Positions 11,765 to 20,469 of a DNA stretch of 64,000 bases are shown here, in pieces. Source of the DNA: Salinicoccus sediminis (lineage in GTDB: Bacteria; Bacillota; Bacilli; Staphylococcales; Salinicoccaceae). Below the pieces are notes generated by a model. That model did no database searches and had not been told where the DNA came from. It saw only the letters and a program-made list of their open reading frames with translations. Within the stretch, counting starts at the first letter, position 1. The number at the start of each line of letters is the position of its first letter. The stretch is from NCBI RefSeq assembly GCF_000986795.1, contig NZ_LAYZ01000001.1, forward strand, positions 248,001-312,000, written 5' to 3'. Position numbers and translations under genes: made by a program.

Positions 11765-12547
11765 ATGGAGCACCCAATATTCGAGATAAAAAATCTTTCC
11801 TATACCTACAAAGATAAAATGGAAACGACACCTGCTCTGAGAGATATCAATCTGAAGATAGACAAGGGTGATTTTGTTGCCCTGGTCGGACCGAACGGGT
11901 CGGGGAAAACGACTCTGATCAAACTTATCCTGGGCGTCATCAAACCTCAAAAAGGCGAGATACTGATCAACGGCAAAAGCCTGAAGAATTTCGACGCCTG
12001 GCAGGAGGTGGGGTATGTATCCCAGAAATCCAACAGTTTTTCAAAAGGATTCCCCGCAACCGTACGTGAAGTCGTATTGAGCGGGCTGACAAAGGAAAAG
12101 GGACTGCTCAGGCGTTTCGGTAAGAAGGACAGGAAAAAACTGGACGATGTACTCGAACTTCTGAATATCAGCGACCTGAAAGAAAAAAATATTTCGCTGC
12201 TCTCAGGCGGGCAGACACAGCGTGTCTTCATCGCACGTGCATTGATCAGCAATCCGAGCATACTTGTACTTGATGAACCGACTGTCGGCATCGACGCCAG
12301 ACATGTCAAGGAGTTTTATGATGTCCTGCTCACACTGAAAGAAAAATCCGTGACCATACTTCTGGTCACCCATGACATCGGTGTCGTCGTCGATCATGCG
12401 GATGAAGTGGCATGCCTGAATGAACATCTGCATTTCCATGGTACAAATCACGAATTCAAAAATCTCGGCGAGGCTGAACTGTCCAAAATATACGGCTTCC
12501 CGCTGCAGCTTGTCAGTCATGACCATGAAAGGGAGTGCTGCAGTTGA
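11765..12547 (+). CDS. znuC: Zinc ABC transporter, ATP-binding protein
   Basis: ATPase subunit of a high-affinity Zn(II) (possibly Mn(II)) uptake ABC transporter. The 260-residue protein has Walker A GPNGSGKTT, a Q-loop near YVSQKS, signature LSGGQTQRV, Walker B ILVLDEP, and switch histidine in VTHD. The first in-frame ATG at 11738 is rejected because AAGGAG at 11751-11756 serves the ATG at 11765, and 11738 lies inside the third Zur-like box. It overlaps znuB. Equivalent to mreA of the staphylococcal mreAB-zur operon. No substrate-binding protein gene is present here. Confidence 0.93.
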   Translation: MEHPIFEIKNLSYTYKDKMETTPALRDINLKIDKGDFVALVGPNGSGKTTLIKLILGVIKPQKGEILINGKSLKNFDAWQEVGYVSQKSNSFSKGFPATVREVVLSGLTKEKGLLRRFGKKDRKKLDDVLELLNISDLKEKNISLLSGGQTQRVFIARALISNPSILVLDEPTVGIDARHVKEFYDVLLTLKEKSVTILLVTHDIGVVVDHADEVACLNEHLHFHGTNHEFKNLGEAELSKIYGFPLQLVSHDHERECCS

Positions 12548-13395
12548 TCCATGCATTGGTGGAATATGACTTCATGAGATTTTCATTCCTAAGCGGACTT
12601 ATCGTCGGTCTCATCGCACCGCTCATAGGGACATTCATAGTGATCAGAAGGCTGTCGCTCATTGCGGACGCGCTGAGCCACGTCACTCTGGGCGGTATCA
12701 CTTTTGGTGTCTACATCTCTTCACTGATAGGGACCACAATCAATCCGCTGATCACCGGTATCATGTTTTCAGTGGCCGGGGCCCTTGGCATAGAGCGCCT
12801 CAGGACAGTCTATAAGCATTACCAGGAACTGGCAATCCCGATCATCATGAGCCTCGGCATCGCACTCAGCGTACTGTTCCTGTCACTGGCAGACGGCTTC
12901 AACCAGGATCTTTTCGGCTACCTGTTCGGCAGCATCAGTGCCGTCAGCATATCCGATCTGGTACTGATAGCGGTGATCGGCATCGTCGTCCTTTTATTCA
13001 TCTATCTTTTCTACAAGGAGATGCTGCTGGTCTCATTCGATGAGGAATATGCGAACGTCATGAACATCAGCCGGTGGATCCACTTCATGTTCATCATCGT
13101 CGTGGCCCTGGTCATCAGTGCGTCCATGAGGATTGTCGGGATCCTGCTGGTCAGTGCTCTGATGACACTGCCGGTCGCTGCAGCAATGCGGGTGACATCA
13201 AGCTTCAGACAGCTCATGATAATGAGTGTGATATTAGGGGAGGCATCCGTCATCGCCGGATTATTCCTGAGTTTCTATCTCAATATTTCACCCGGCGGTA
13301 CAATCGTCCTTGTTTCCATATTGATACTACTGGTCACAATTCTTCTTGACCGTATAGGAGTGAGTAAAAATGACACAGCAACTGAATCAGTATAA
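12544..13395 (+). CDS. znuB: Zinc ABC transporter, permease
   Basis: Integral membrane permease of the ABC-3 family, 283 aa, with about eight hydrophobic helices. The family signature LSLIADALSHVTLGGI lies after the first helix. It pairs with ZnuC. The start is most likely a TTG at 12544 that overlaps the znuC TGA (TTGA); AAGGGAG at 12529-12535 is eight bases upstream. A GTG at 12535 is the alternative but lies within that Shine-Dalgarno sequence. The stop lies 26 bases inside zur, so the three genes are translationally coupled. Confidence 0.92.
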   Translation: MIHALVEYDFMRFSFLSGLIVGLIAPLIGTFIVIRRLSLIADALSHVTLGGITFGVYISSLIGTTINPLITGIMFSVAGALGIERLRTVYKHYQELAIPIIMSLGIALSVLFLSLADGFNQDLFGYLFGSISAVSISDLVLIAVIGIVVLLFIYLFYKEMLLVSFDEEYANVMNISRWIHFMFIIVVALVISASMRIVGILLVSALMTLPVAAAMRVTSSFRQLMIMSVILGEASVIAGLFLSFYLNISPGGTIVLVSILILLVTILLDRIGVSKNDTATESV

Positions 13396-13783
13396 GGAAC
13401 AGCTGAAGAAGAACAAGCTGAAGATTACAGATAAACGCATGAGTATGATAGATCTGTTCCTCGCAGAGGACAGGTATTTAAGTGCCAGGGAAGTTCAGGA
13501 AAAGATGAATGAAGAATTCCCGGGCATCAGTTATGATACGATATATCGTAATCTCTATACCCTGAATGATATAGAAGTGCTCGAGAAGACAACATTCGAC
13601 GGGGAAATGCAGTATAAGATTTCATGCACCACGCACCATCATCACCATTTCATCTGCAACAGCTGCGGTGATACCAGAATCATCCACTACTGTCCTTTCG
13701 ATGCGTGGGCGGATGAGCTGAACGATGTCGAAATCACCAATCATAAAGTTGAACTATACGGACTGTGTAGATCATGCAAATGA
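13370..13783 (+). CDS. zur: Zinc uptake regulator, Fur family
   Basis: Zn-sensing repressor of 137 aa (S. aureus Zur is about the same length). The N-terminal winged helix includes the recognition segment SYDTIYRNLYTLNDI (54-68). The C-terminal dimer/metal domain has HHHHHF (89-94) and two CxxC pairs, C96/C99 and C133/C136, the structural zinc site of Fur proteins. It overlaps znuB, has AGGAG before its ATG, and is the last gene of the operon. Zur boxes lie at the operon promoter (11688-11747). PerR and Fur are the alternatives; the znu context decides for Zur. Confidence 0.94.
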   Translation: MTQQLNQYKEQLKKNKLKITDKRMSMIDLFLAEDRYLSAREVQEKMNEEFPGISYDTIYRNLYTLNDIEVLEKTTFDGEMQYKISCTTHHHHHFICNSCGDTRIIHYCPFDAWADELNDVEITNHKVELYGLCRSCK

Positions 13784-13819
13784 AATCAGGCGGAGTAAAC
13801 GATCTCCGCCTGATTTTTA
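13783..13819 (+). terminator. Terminator after zur
   Basis: Thirteen-bp stem (AAATCAGGCGGAG and its complement) with an eight-base loop and a T-run. Confidence 0.9.
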
Positions 13820-13827
13820 TATTCGAT

Positions 13828-13860
13828 ATAAAAATGCCGCAGGTTTTAACCTGCGGCATC
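13828..13860 (-). terminator. Terminator of ispG
   Basis: On the minus strand, ATGCCGCAGG pairs with CCTGCGGCAT across a TTAAAA loop and is followed by T residues. It lies just beyond the ispG stop. Confidence 0.88.
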
Positions 13861-13866
13861 CATGAT

Positions 13867-14982
13867 CTATGACTGTGCTGCTTCTTCTTTCGCTTTGCGT
13901 TCTTTTTCGAAGTGTTCTTCTGCAAGGATGTCGATCTCTTTCTTCAGTTCATCGACCATCGTCTCCTCAGGGACTTTGCGGACAGTTTTCCCGTGCATGA
14001 ACAGAAGGCCTTCTCCGCGCGCACCGGCGATTCCGATATCCGCTTCTCTTGCTTCCCCGGGACCGTTGACTGCGCACCCGAGTACTGCAACTTTAAGAGG
14101 TGCCTTGATATTGGCGATATATTCCTCCACCTCATTGGCAATGGCAATGAGGTCGATCTCTATACGGCCGCATGTCGGGCAGGCGATGAGTGTCGCAGCA
14201 TTGCTTGCAAGCCCGTAGCTTTTGAGTATTTCTTTTGCCACTTTGACCTCTTCGACAGGATCGGCTGACAGGGATACCCTCATCGTATTGCCGATTCCTT
14301 TGGAAATGATGGCTCCGAGGCCTGCAGCACTTTTTACAGTTCCCGCGAACAGTGTACCGCTTTCTGTGATGCCGAGATGCAGCGGGTAGTCGAATGCTGA
14401 TGCCGCTTTTTCGTATGCTTCAATCGCAAGGTTCACATCTGAAGCCTTCATGGAAACAATAATGTCATGGAAGTCGAGTTCTTCCAGAATTTTAATATGA
14501 TGCAAAGCACTTTCCACCATGCCGTCTGCTGTAGGGTAGCCATACTTCTTGATGATATGCTTCTCAAGACTGCCGGCATTCACTCCGATACGGATCGGAA
14601 TACCTTTTGCCTTGCATGCTTCAACAACAGCTTCAACTTTTTCACGGCGTCCAATGTTGCCCGGGTTGATACGTATTTTATCTGCGCCGCCTTCAACAGC
14701 AAGTAAAGCCAGCTTGTAATCAAAATGGATGTCAACAACGAGCGGAATGTTTATGCGTTTTTTAATTTCCGGAATAGCCAGGGCATCTTCCTCTTTCGGG
14801 CATGCTACCCTTACGACCTGACATCCTGCTTCTTCCAGCCGGCTGATTTCGGCAACCGTCGCTTCAACATCATGAGTTTTCGTCGTTGTCATGCTCTGAA
14901 TGATTATCTGATCGGCGCCGCCGATAGTAAGGTCACCAACTTTGACCTGCCTGGTTTTAGTGCGGTGTGTAATTTGAGACAT
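13867..14982 (-). CDS. ispG: 4-hydroxy-3-methylbut-2-enyl diphosphate synthase (GcpE)
   Basis: Penultimate MEP-pathway enzyme: converts MEcPP to HMBPP with a 4Fe-4S cluster. The 371-residue TIM barrel begins [20 protein letters not shown]. The C-terminal cluster domain shows CPTCGR and [10 protein letters not shown], supplying the three Cys and the Glu ligand. A slightly longer reading frame (ATG at 14997) is rejected because its codons are themselves the GAGGAG ribosome site for the ATG at 14982. The likely promoter on the minus strand is TTTACA-N18-TATAAT near 15020-15050. Confidence 0.96.
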   Translation of the reverse strand: MSQITHRTKTRQVKVGDLTIGGADQIIIQSMTTTKTHDVEATVAEISRLEEAGCQVVRVACPKEEDALAIPEIKKRINIPLVVDIHFDYKLALLAVEGGADKIRINPGNIGRREKVEAVVEACKAKGIPIRIGVNAGSLEKHIIKKYGYPTADGMVESALHHIKILEELDFHDIIVSMKASDVNLAIEAYEKAASAFDYPLHLGITESGTLFAGTVKSAAGLGAIISKGIGNTMRVSLSADPVEEVKVAKEILKSYGLASNAATLIACPTCGRIEIDLIAIANEVEEYIANIKAPLKVAVLGCAVNGPGEAREADIGIAGARGEGLLFMHGKTVRKVPEETMVDELKKEIDILAEEHFEKERKAKEEAAQS

Positions 14983-15069
14983 AACCAAACTCCTCATAAT
15001 TAATGATTCTCTGAATCAAATGCTATTATACTAGATTTTCTGTAAAAATGTAAATGTAGTGCATCAAGA

Positions 15070-15804
15070 TTACGTTTTCATCACAGGAAGCTTCCTATAG
15101 TAATGATAGTAGAAAGGCAGGGACAGGAAATACAGCCACCAGGGACCTGAGCCTGTGAAAAGTGCGATGAGGACTATTGGAATGAGCATGAGCACCGTGA
15201 TGAATGAAGATATTTTAAACCAGTTCATGAAACGGGATTTTTTGCGCATACGTTCAGCTGCAAAATGAAGGGGATAGTTGCCGGCCGACATGAGTATAAC
15301 CGCAAAGAACATGATCAGGAGTATATAGAGGACACTGTAGACCATTACATAGAAATAAAGGCTGGATGTCTGCTGATCGATGAACGTTTTCAGATCTTCG
15401 TCATTTTTGACCTGACCAATGAGGGAGTAGCCGAAGTCCGAATTCTGTACATCTTTTATATAGATGCCGTCTTTCAGAAAGCCCAAAAATATATCGTCAT
15501 CGATTTCTTCTGTGTCCCCCGCTGCAATTTCGCCGGTGAACAGGACTTTCCTGCCCCCGGCCGAAAGTATGCCGGTTTCGCCCGTGTACTCACCATCCAC
15601 AATTTCAAAATCCGGCACCTCCGATTCGATGTCACCTATGCCGGAAGCTGCCTGCACTGTCTGAAACAGGCTGATTATATTCGGGAGTGACACGAGCAGT
15701 GAGATGATGAAAATATTCATGAGTAGCTGTCTGAAGTTGACCGTCCTGAACAGCGGGTACTTTTCAAATGTGACAATTCGCTTGAAGAATGTAAAGTATT
15801 TCAT
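15070..15804 (-). CDS. DUF1189 family membrane protein
   Basis: Membrane protein of 244 aa with the DUF1189 layout. A basic N-terminal stretch (MKYFTFFKRIVTFEKYPLFR) leads to TM1 (about 27-48), then an extracytoplasmic domain (about 50-148). Three further helices follow (about 150-172, 195-216 and 218-234). The function of the family is unknown. It lies between ispG (same strand) and sodA (divergent), as in staphylococcal genomes. AAAGGATAA lies upstream of the ATG, more distant than usual. No catalytic motif is visible, so I assign no activity. Confidence 0.8.
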   Translation of the reverse strand: MKYFTFFKRIVTFEKYPLFRTVNFRQLLMNIFIISLLVSLPNIISLFQTVQAASGIGDIESEVPDFEIVDGEYTGETGILSAGGRKVLFTGEIAAGDTEEIDDDIFLGFLKDGIYIKDVQNSDFGYSLIGQVKNDEDLKTFIDQQTSSLYFYVMVYSVLYILLIMFFAVILMSAGNYPLHFAAERMRKKSRFMNWFKISSFITVLMLIPIVLIALFTGSGPWWLYFLSLPFYYHYYRKLPVMKT

Positions 15805-15905
15805 TGATATGCATTATCCTTTTTTGCCATTTGTTTTAATCTTTTCTTCCCCCGCATGCTTTTATCGTACAAAGGTCTGAAAAGAATCATGATAAATCAA
15901 TACAT

Positions 15906-15934
15906 TTGTTATTTTAACATCGAATTGATATATT
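15906..15934 (+). promoter_or_regulatory. Probable SigA promoter of sodA
   Basis: TTGTTA (15906-15911), 17-bp spacer, TATATT (15929-15934), followed by GGAGGGG just before the sodA ATG. Confidence 0.65.
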
Positions 15935-15971
15935 TAGTATGTAATCAATAATATTTGGAGGGGAATTTACT

Positions 15972-16574
15972 ATGGCTTTTGAACTACCAGAACTACCTTA
16001 TGCTTATGATGCACTGGAACCACATTTCGACAAAGAAACTATGGAAATCCACCATTCTAAGCACCATAACACTTATGTAACTAAATTGAATGATGCTGTT
16101 CAGGGCACAGAGCTTGAAAGCAAATCAATTGAAGACATCATCAAGAACCTGGATTCAGTGCCAGAAGATAAGAAAACTGCTGTCAGAAACAACGGCGGCG
16201 GTCACTTGAACCACTCACTATTCTGGAAACTTCTCACTCCGGACGCAAAAGAAGTATCCGGTGAAGTCAAAGATGCAATCGAATCCAAATTCGGTTCAGT
16301 TGATGAATTCAAAGAGAAATTCGAAGCTGCAGGCGCAGCGCGTTTCGGTTCAGGCTGGGCATGGCTGGTTGTAAACAACGGTGAACTCGAAATCGTTTCT
16401 ACTCCTAACCAGGACAACCCTGTATCTGAAGGTAAAACTCCAATCCTCGGCGTTGACGTCTGGGAGCACGCTTACTATCTGAAGTATCAGAACAAACGTC
16501 CTGAATACCTCAAAGCATTCTGGAATGTTGTCAACTGGGATAAAGTCAACGAACTTTATAACAATGCTAAATAA
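15972..16574 (+). CDS. sodA: Superoxide dismutase, Mn (or cambialistic Mn/Fe) type
   Basis: Converts superoxide to peroxide and oxygen in the cytoplasm. The 200-residue protein has all metal ligands: H27 (EIHHSKHH), H81 ([11 protein letters not shown]), D162 and H166 ([12 protein letters not shown]). G77 and Q147 (PNQDNP) at the usual metal-discriminating positions favour manganese, although staphylococcal relatives can be cambialistic. GGAGGGG precedes the ATG. A single-gene unit with its own promoter and strong terminator. Codon use looks biased toward A/T-ending optimal codons, suggesting high expression. Confidence 0.98.
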   Translation: MAFELPELPYAYDALEPHFDKETMEIHHSKHHNTYVTKLNDAVQGTELESKSIEDIIKNLDSVPEDKKTAVRNNGGGHLNHSLFWKLLTPDAKEVSGEVKDAIESKFGSVDEFKEKFEAAGAARFGSGWAWLVVNNGELEIVSTPNQDNPVSEGKTPILGVDVWEHAYYLKYQNKRPEYLKAFWNVVNWDKVNELYNNAK

Positions 16575-16588
16575 GCGTATGAATTTTT

Positions 16589-16617
16589 GGACGGGATCGG
16601 ATCCCGTCCTTTTTTTG
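16589..16617 (+). terminator. Terminator after sodA
   Basis: GGACGGGATC / GATCCCGTCC hairpin followed by seven T residues. Confidence 0.92.
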
Positions 16618-16713
16618 TTTTAACTGATCCCGGTCAATTCCGTCGCACAGCCCTTCATTTATAATGGAAATAAAGAAAAGATGGTCATGCCATCGGCTGG
16701 GGAAGGGCGGATT

Positions 16714-16972
16714 ATGAAAAGGTAATGTTGATCCTGATGCTGTTCATCTCAGGATACGCCGGGCAAAAAGACACGGTGATACTGTCGGGACCTGTGCCTT
16801 ACCAGTCACTTCCCGAACATTCGGAAGACATCGCCATGAAGTGGATCAGACCTATTCGCCGGAAGCACTTGAACTGAACCTTGAACCCGGAGACTGCAGA
16901 CTGGTGAAAACTTTCATACATTCAGCTGACGATTTTACGGTGTCAGTAGCCGGTCCGTTTAAAGTCAGGTAA
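16714..16972 (+). pseudogene. Frameshifted remnant of a small secreted or lipoprotein-like gene
   Basis: The stretch 16618-17137 holds no intact gene, but three reading-frame pieces line up. ATGAAAAGG at 16714 follows a GGAAGGGCGG ribosome site and stops at once. From 16725 a second frame reads MLILMLFISGYAGQKD, signal-peptide-like, then VILSGPVPYQSLPEH up to about 16850. A third frame then reads DQTYSPEALELNLEPGDCRL and on to KTFIHSADDFTVSVAG, with a stop at 16970-16972. Two single-base losses (near 16717-16725 and near 16830-16852) would explain it, giving a parent of about 85-90 aa. A TATAAT lies at 16660-16665. No family recognised. It could instead be sequencing error or chance coding. 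Confidence 0.5.
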
Positions 16973-17137
16973 TTTTTTCACGGATTGAAAATTCATTTGT
17001 TTCCAATCATGTTACGGATGGTGTTAAGATATGACTGTTATAAATACAGAAAAACAGATTTTGATTGTAATATTTCCGCCCGGGATTTATGATAGAATAG
17101 CTTTACAGATTGAGATGTGAAAAAGGATTGAGTTGTA

Positions 17138-19327
17138 TTGAAAAGAGCTAAGATAAAAAGCCTTGAAGCCATAAACAGACAAATATTGAAGTCCAGGATC
17201 AATATCATCCTGATCATAGTTTTCCTGCTCTGTCTCACACTCATCTTCAGGCTTGGCTATCTCCAGATTGTCGAAGGGGACACCTACCAGGAAGAAGTGG
17301 AGAATGCGCAATACGTCGAAATCAACCAGAGTGTGCCCCGTGGTGAAATATATGACCGCAACGGCAATCTGCTGGTTGGAAACGAATCCCAGCGCGCCAT
17401 TTATTTTACAAGGCACAGGAATATGAAATCGAATGAAATCATGGATCTTGCTGTCGAACTGAGCGGCTACATAAATATGGATACTGAAACGATTACGCTG
17501 AGGGACAAGCAGGATTACATCATCAGCCAGTACCCGGATGAGCTTGAGTCCATAATGAGCGAGCAGGTGACGCTTCTCGAAGACGGGAATATCACCCAGG
17601 ACGAGTTCACACAGGAAGTCTACAACCAGCTGGATGAAGAACAGGCCGATGAGATCCTGACGGAAGGTGACCTGAACACACTGGCCATCTATGTAAGGAT
17701 GGTCAACGCCAGGGAACTTAATCCGGTCATCGTCAAAAGCGGTGATGTCACAGAGGAAGAATTTGCAAAAGTGAATGAATCCCTTGATGAACTTGACGGC
17801 ATTACTACAGGGATGGACTGGCAGAGACACTATCCTTACGATGACACTCTGAAAACAATCTTCGGGGAAGTTTCATCATCAGAAGAAGGGCTGCCCAAGG
17901 AACTGCTCAACTATTACATGGCGAGGGGATACTCGAGGAATGACCGGGTGGGCAAAACCTATCTGGAATTCCAGTATGAAAATGTTCTCCGCGGTGAGAA
18001 GGAACAGGTTAAATATTCTACGGATAAATCCGGTGAGATCATCAACCAGGAAGTCATAAAGCCCGGCAAGGCCGGTGACGACCTTTATCTCACCATTGAT
18101 ATAGAGCTTCAGCAGGAGCTTGAGGAACTTGCAGAACACCACCTGACTTCATTGCGGGAACTGGCGGAGGATGCAGCAGACCGCAATGCACAAAACGGCG
18201 ATGTCGACTACACGATCATCCCGGATCATATGGACACTGTCGTCCTGGTCGTCCAGGACCCGAACAATGGTGAAGTGCTTGCGATGGTCGGCAAAAAGCT
18301 GAATGACGAAGGTGAAATCGTCAATTTCAACTATGGTGCCCTGACATCCACCTATGTAGTCGGTTCATCGATCAAGGGCGCGACAGTTACCACCGGCTAT
18401 CAGAATGACGTCCTTGAAGCCGGGGAATTCATGGTTGATGAACCTCTGACATTTGCAGATGGCACGAGCAAGAGCTCATTCTTCAACAGAGACAGCGGGG
18501 TCAGGATTGACGATCAGGAAGCGCTGATGGTTTCCTCTAACGTCTACATGTTCAAGATCGCACTCCGCATGGCGGGGCTGAACTATTACGACGGCATGCC
18601 GCTGCCAAACGATATAGAGGAGGCGGGGCACAAGCTGAGGAACGGACTGAACCAGTTCGGTCTTGGTGTCTCCACCGGAATCGACCTGCCGAATGAAGCG
18701 ACGGGACTGAGCCCTGAACTGAAACACAACCCGGGGAACTACATTGACCTGGCAATCGGCCAGTATGATACCTATTCAGCGCTGCAGCTCTCACAATATG
18801 TATCAACCATTGCCAATGACGGCCAAAGAGTGCAGCTTCATCTCGGCAAAGAAGTGCGGGGCAGCGATTCAAATGCCTCCGGGCCGGTACTCCAGTCATT
18901 CAATGGTAAAGTACTGAATAACGTCGCTTACACAGAAGAACAGCTTGGACAGATCCAGTCCGGATTCTACGATGCTTTCAACACCCATGACGAGGCGACA
19001 GACAGATACGGTACCGGCTGGGATGCCTATCACAACCTGGAGCCGAAGGCTGCCGGTAAGACAGGTACAGCCGAAGCGTTCAATGAAGGCGATCCGGTGC
19101 TCAACCAGACTTATGTAGGCTACGCACCTTACGATGATCCTGAAATGGCATTCTCTGTCATTTTCCCGAACATGCCAAACACCATCCCATTCTTCCCGGC
19201 ACAGTATTTAGGCCGTGATGTCATCAACAAATATTATGAAGTTGTCCATGGCGAGGAAGAAGAAGGACCGTATCAATATGAACTGAGTGAGTTCTATCCG
19301 AAACTTGTATACGGAAGCTATGATTAA
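17138..19327 (+). CDS. Class B penicillin-binding protein (PBP3/PbpA-like transpeptidase)
   Basis: Septal or elongation-type DD-transpeptidase that crosslinks peptidoglycan outside the membrane. The 729-residue protein has an N-terminal anchor (about 22-42) and a PBP dimer/pedestal domain (about 60-310) containing PRGEIYDRNGNLL. The transpeptidase domain has S410xxK413 (SSIK), S466-x-N468 (SSN), and K641-TGT. The order beside sodA matches S. aureus pbp3 and B. subtilis pbpA. The start is a TTG at 17138 with AAAGGA ten bases upstream; no in-frame ATG precedes the membrane anchor. Upstream 16975-17137 holds only weak promoter-like A/T stretches (TAGAAT near 17093). A terminator follows. Confidence 0.94.
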   Translation: MKRAKIKSLEAINRQILKSRINIILIIVFLLCLTLIFRLGYLQIVEGDTYQEEVENAQYVEINQSVPRGEIYDRNGNLLVGNESQRAIYFTRHRNMKSNEIMDLAVELSGYINMDTETITLRDKQDYIISQYPDELESIMSEQVTLLEDGNITQDEFTQEVYNQLDEEQADEILTEGDLNTLAIYVRMVNARELNPVIVKSGDVTEEEFAKVNESLDELDGITTGMDWQRHYPYDDTLKTIFGEVSSSEEGLPKELLNYYMARGYSRNDRVGKTYLEFQYENVLRGEKEQVKYSTDKSGEIINQEVIKPGKAGDDLYLTIDIELQQELEELAEHHLTSLRELAEDAADRNAQNGDVDYTIIPDHMDTVVLVVQDPNNGEVLAMVGKKLNDEGEIVNFNYGALTSTYVVGSSIKGATVTTGYQNDVLEAGEFMVDEPLTFADGTSKSSFFNRDSGVRIDDQEALMVSSNVYMFKIALRMAGLNYYDGMPLPNDIEEAGHKLRNGLNQFGLGVSTGIDLPNEATGLSPELKHNPGNYIDLAIGQYDTYSALQLSQYVSTIANDGQRVQLHLGKEVRGSDSNASGPVLQSFNGKVLNNVAYTEEQLGQIQSGFYDAFNTHDEATDRYGTGWDAYHNLEPKAAGKTGTAEAFNEGDPVLNQTYVGYAPYDDPEMAFSVIFPNMPNTIPFFPAQYLGRDVINKYYEVVHGEEEEGPYQYELSEFYPKLVYGSYD

Positions 19328-19334
19328 ATCATCA

Positions 19335-19360
19335 AACCACCCGGCCCGGGTGGTTTTTTT
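19335..19360 (+). terminator. Terminator after the PBP gene
   Basis: AACCACCCGG / CCGGGTGGTT hairpin and a seven-T run; the last part touches the PhoP box region of pstS. Confidence 0.92.
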
Positions 19361-19363
19361 GTA

Positions 19364-19422
19364 TTTACACAATCTTTACAAAGCATTCATTTCAGATTTA
19401 CATTCAGGGTTTAAAGTATACA
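19364..19422 (+). promoter_or_regulatory. PhoP-type promoter of pstS (four tandem TTTACA units)
   Basis: Direct repeats TTTACA, TTTACA, TTCATT, TTTACA begin at 19364, 19375, 19386 and 19397, exactly 11 bp apart. This matches the known Bacillus PhoP-P box (TT(A/T/C)A(C/T)A with spacers of about five). They run up to the -35 zone of a TATACA -10 (19417-19422) that lacks a good -35, as expected of an activated promoter. Phosphate starvation should switch on pstSCAB-phoU. Confidence 0.88.
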
Positions 19423-19462
19423 TGTAAGCAAATCACATATATTCTACTGGAGGAATTGAAGA

Positions 19463-20404
19463 ATGAAAAAAAGTATGTTTCTTTCAGCACTGCTGATGGG
19501 CGTAATGTTCATACTTGCAGCGTGCGGCGGTAATGCTTCTGATCCGACTGGCGGAGAAGGAGAATCCGGCGAAGCATCAGGTGCAACAGATGGATCAATC
19601 ATCGGTGATGGCTCTTCCACAGTATTTCCAATAATGGAGATCATCAATGAAGAGTTTAACGCTGAACATGGTATGGCTGCTGAAATTGGAGTTTCCGGAA
19701 CGGGTGCAGGCTTCGAAAGATTCACTGCAGGCGAAACGGACTTCCAAAATGCTTCACGTGACATTAAAGAAGAAGAGGTTTCAGCTTTGGAGGAAGCTGG
19801 GATTGAATATACAGAGTTCCTTGTCGGCACTGACGGGCTGACAGTCGCAGTCAGCCAGGAGAACGATTTCGTGGACAGTCTGACTTTCGATGAGCTCTAC
19901 ACTATCTACAGCGGAGAAGCTGAATCATGGAGCGATGTGCGTGAAGACTTCCCGGACGAACCGATCACCGCATATGGACCTGACCAGTCTCACGGCACAC
20001 ATGATTTCTTCAAAGAAGAAGTCATGAACGACGAGGATGTACAGGCAGAACTGATCCAGGATACCAACCAGGTTGTTTCCTCCGTCAGCTCTGATTCGAA
20101 CTCAATCGGATTCTTCGGCTACAGCTTCTACCTGAACAACCAGGATACCCTTAAAGCAGTACCTGTTGAGGGACCTGACAGCCAAGAAGCAATCGAGCCT
20201 ACAGATGAGACAGTACAAAGTTATGAATATCCGCTGTCCCGTCCACTCTATGTCTATGCCAAGAATGAATCCCTTGAAAACAACGAAGACTTCAGAACAT
20301 TCATGGAATTCACTCTTGAAAATGCTGCAATGGCAGCCCAGGAAACCGGTTATGTCGCCCTTCCTGAAGAGGACTACCAGGAACAGATTGATCAATTGCC
20401 ATAA
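19463..20404 (+). CDS. pstS: Phosphate ABC transporter, substrate-binding lipoprotein
   Basis: Extracellular phosphate-binding component of the Pst uptake system. At 313 aa it has a lipoprotein signal peptide with lipobox LAAC (C21), then an acidic Gly/Glu/Ser linker (about 23-45). The PstS fold follows, including the phosphate-contact segments GDGSSTVFP and SGTGAGFERF and the ASRDIKEEE region. GGAGGA is nine bases before the ATG. It is preceded by a PhoP box and followed by a leaky terminator that would leave PstS more abundant than the membrane subunits. Confidence 0.96.
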   Translation: MKKSMFLSALLMGVMFILAACGGNASDPTGGEGESGEASGATDGSIIGDGSSTVFPIMEIINEEFNAEHGMAAEIGVSGTGAGFERFTAGETDFQNASRDIKEEEVSALEEAGIEYTEFLVGTDGLTVAVSQENDFVDSLTFDELYTIYSGEAESWSDVREDFPDEPITAYGPDQSHGTHDFFKEEVMNDEDVQAELIQDTNQVVSSVSSDSNSIGFFGYSFYLNNQDTLKAVPVEGPDSQEAIEPTDETVQSYEYPLSRPLYVYAKNESLENNEDFRTFMEFTLENAAMAAQETGYVALPEEDYQEQIDQLP

Positions 20405-20418
20405 CTCATGACAATGAC

Positions 20419-20446
20419 AAATGGACGGGGCTCCCGTCCATTTTAA
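20419..20446 (+). terminator. Attenuating hairpin between pstS and pstC
   Basis: AATGGACGGG / CCCGTCCATT stem followed by only a short T-run and A residues. A partial terminator is likely, raising pstS transcript over pstCAB. Confidence 0.7.
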
Positions 20447-20469
20447 AGTATTTTTAAGCGAGGTTTATT

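Noticed and set aside
13655-13720. His-run and Cys pairs in zur as an artefact or tag
   Set aside because: HHHHHF followed by CxxC is the natural metal site of Fur-family proteins.
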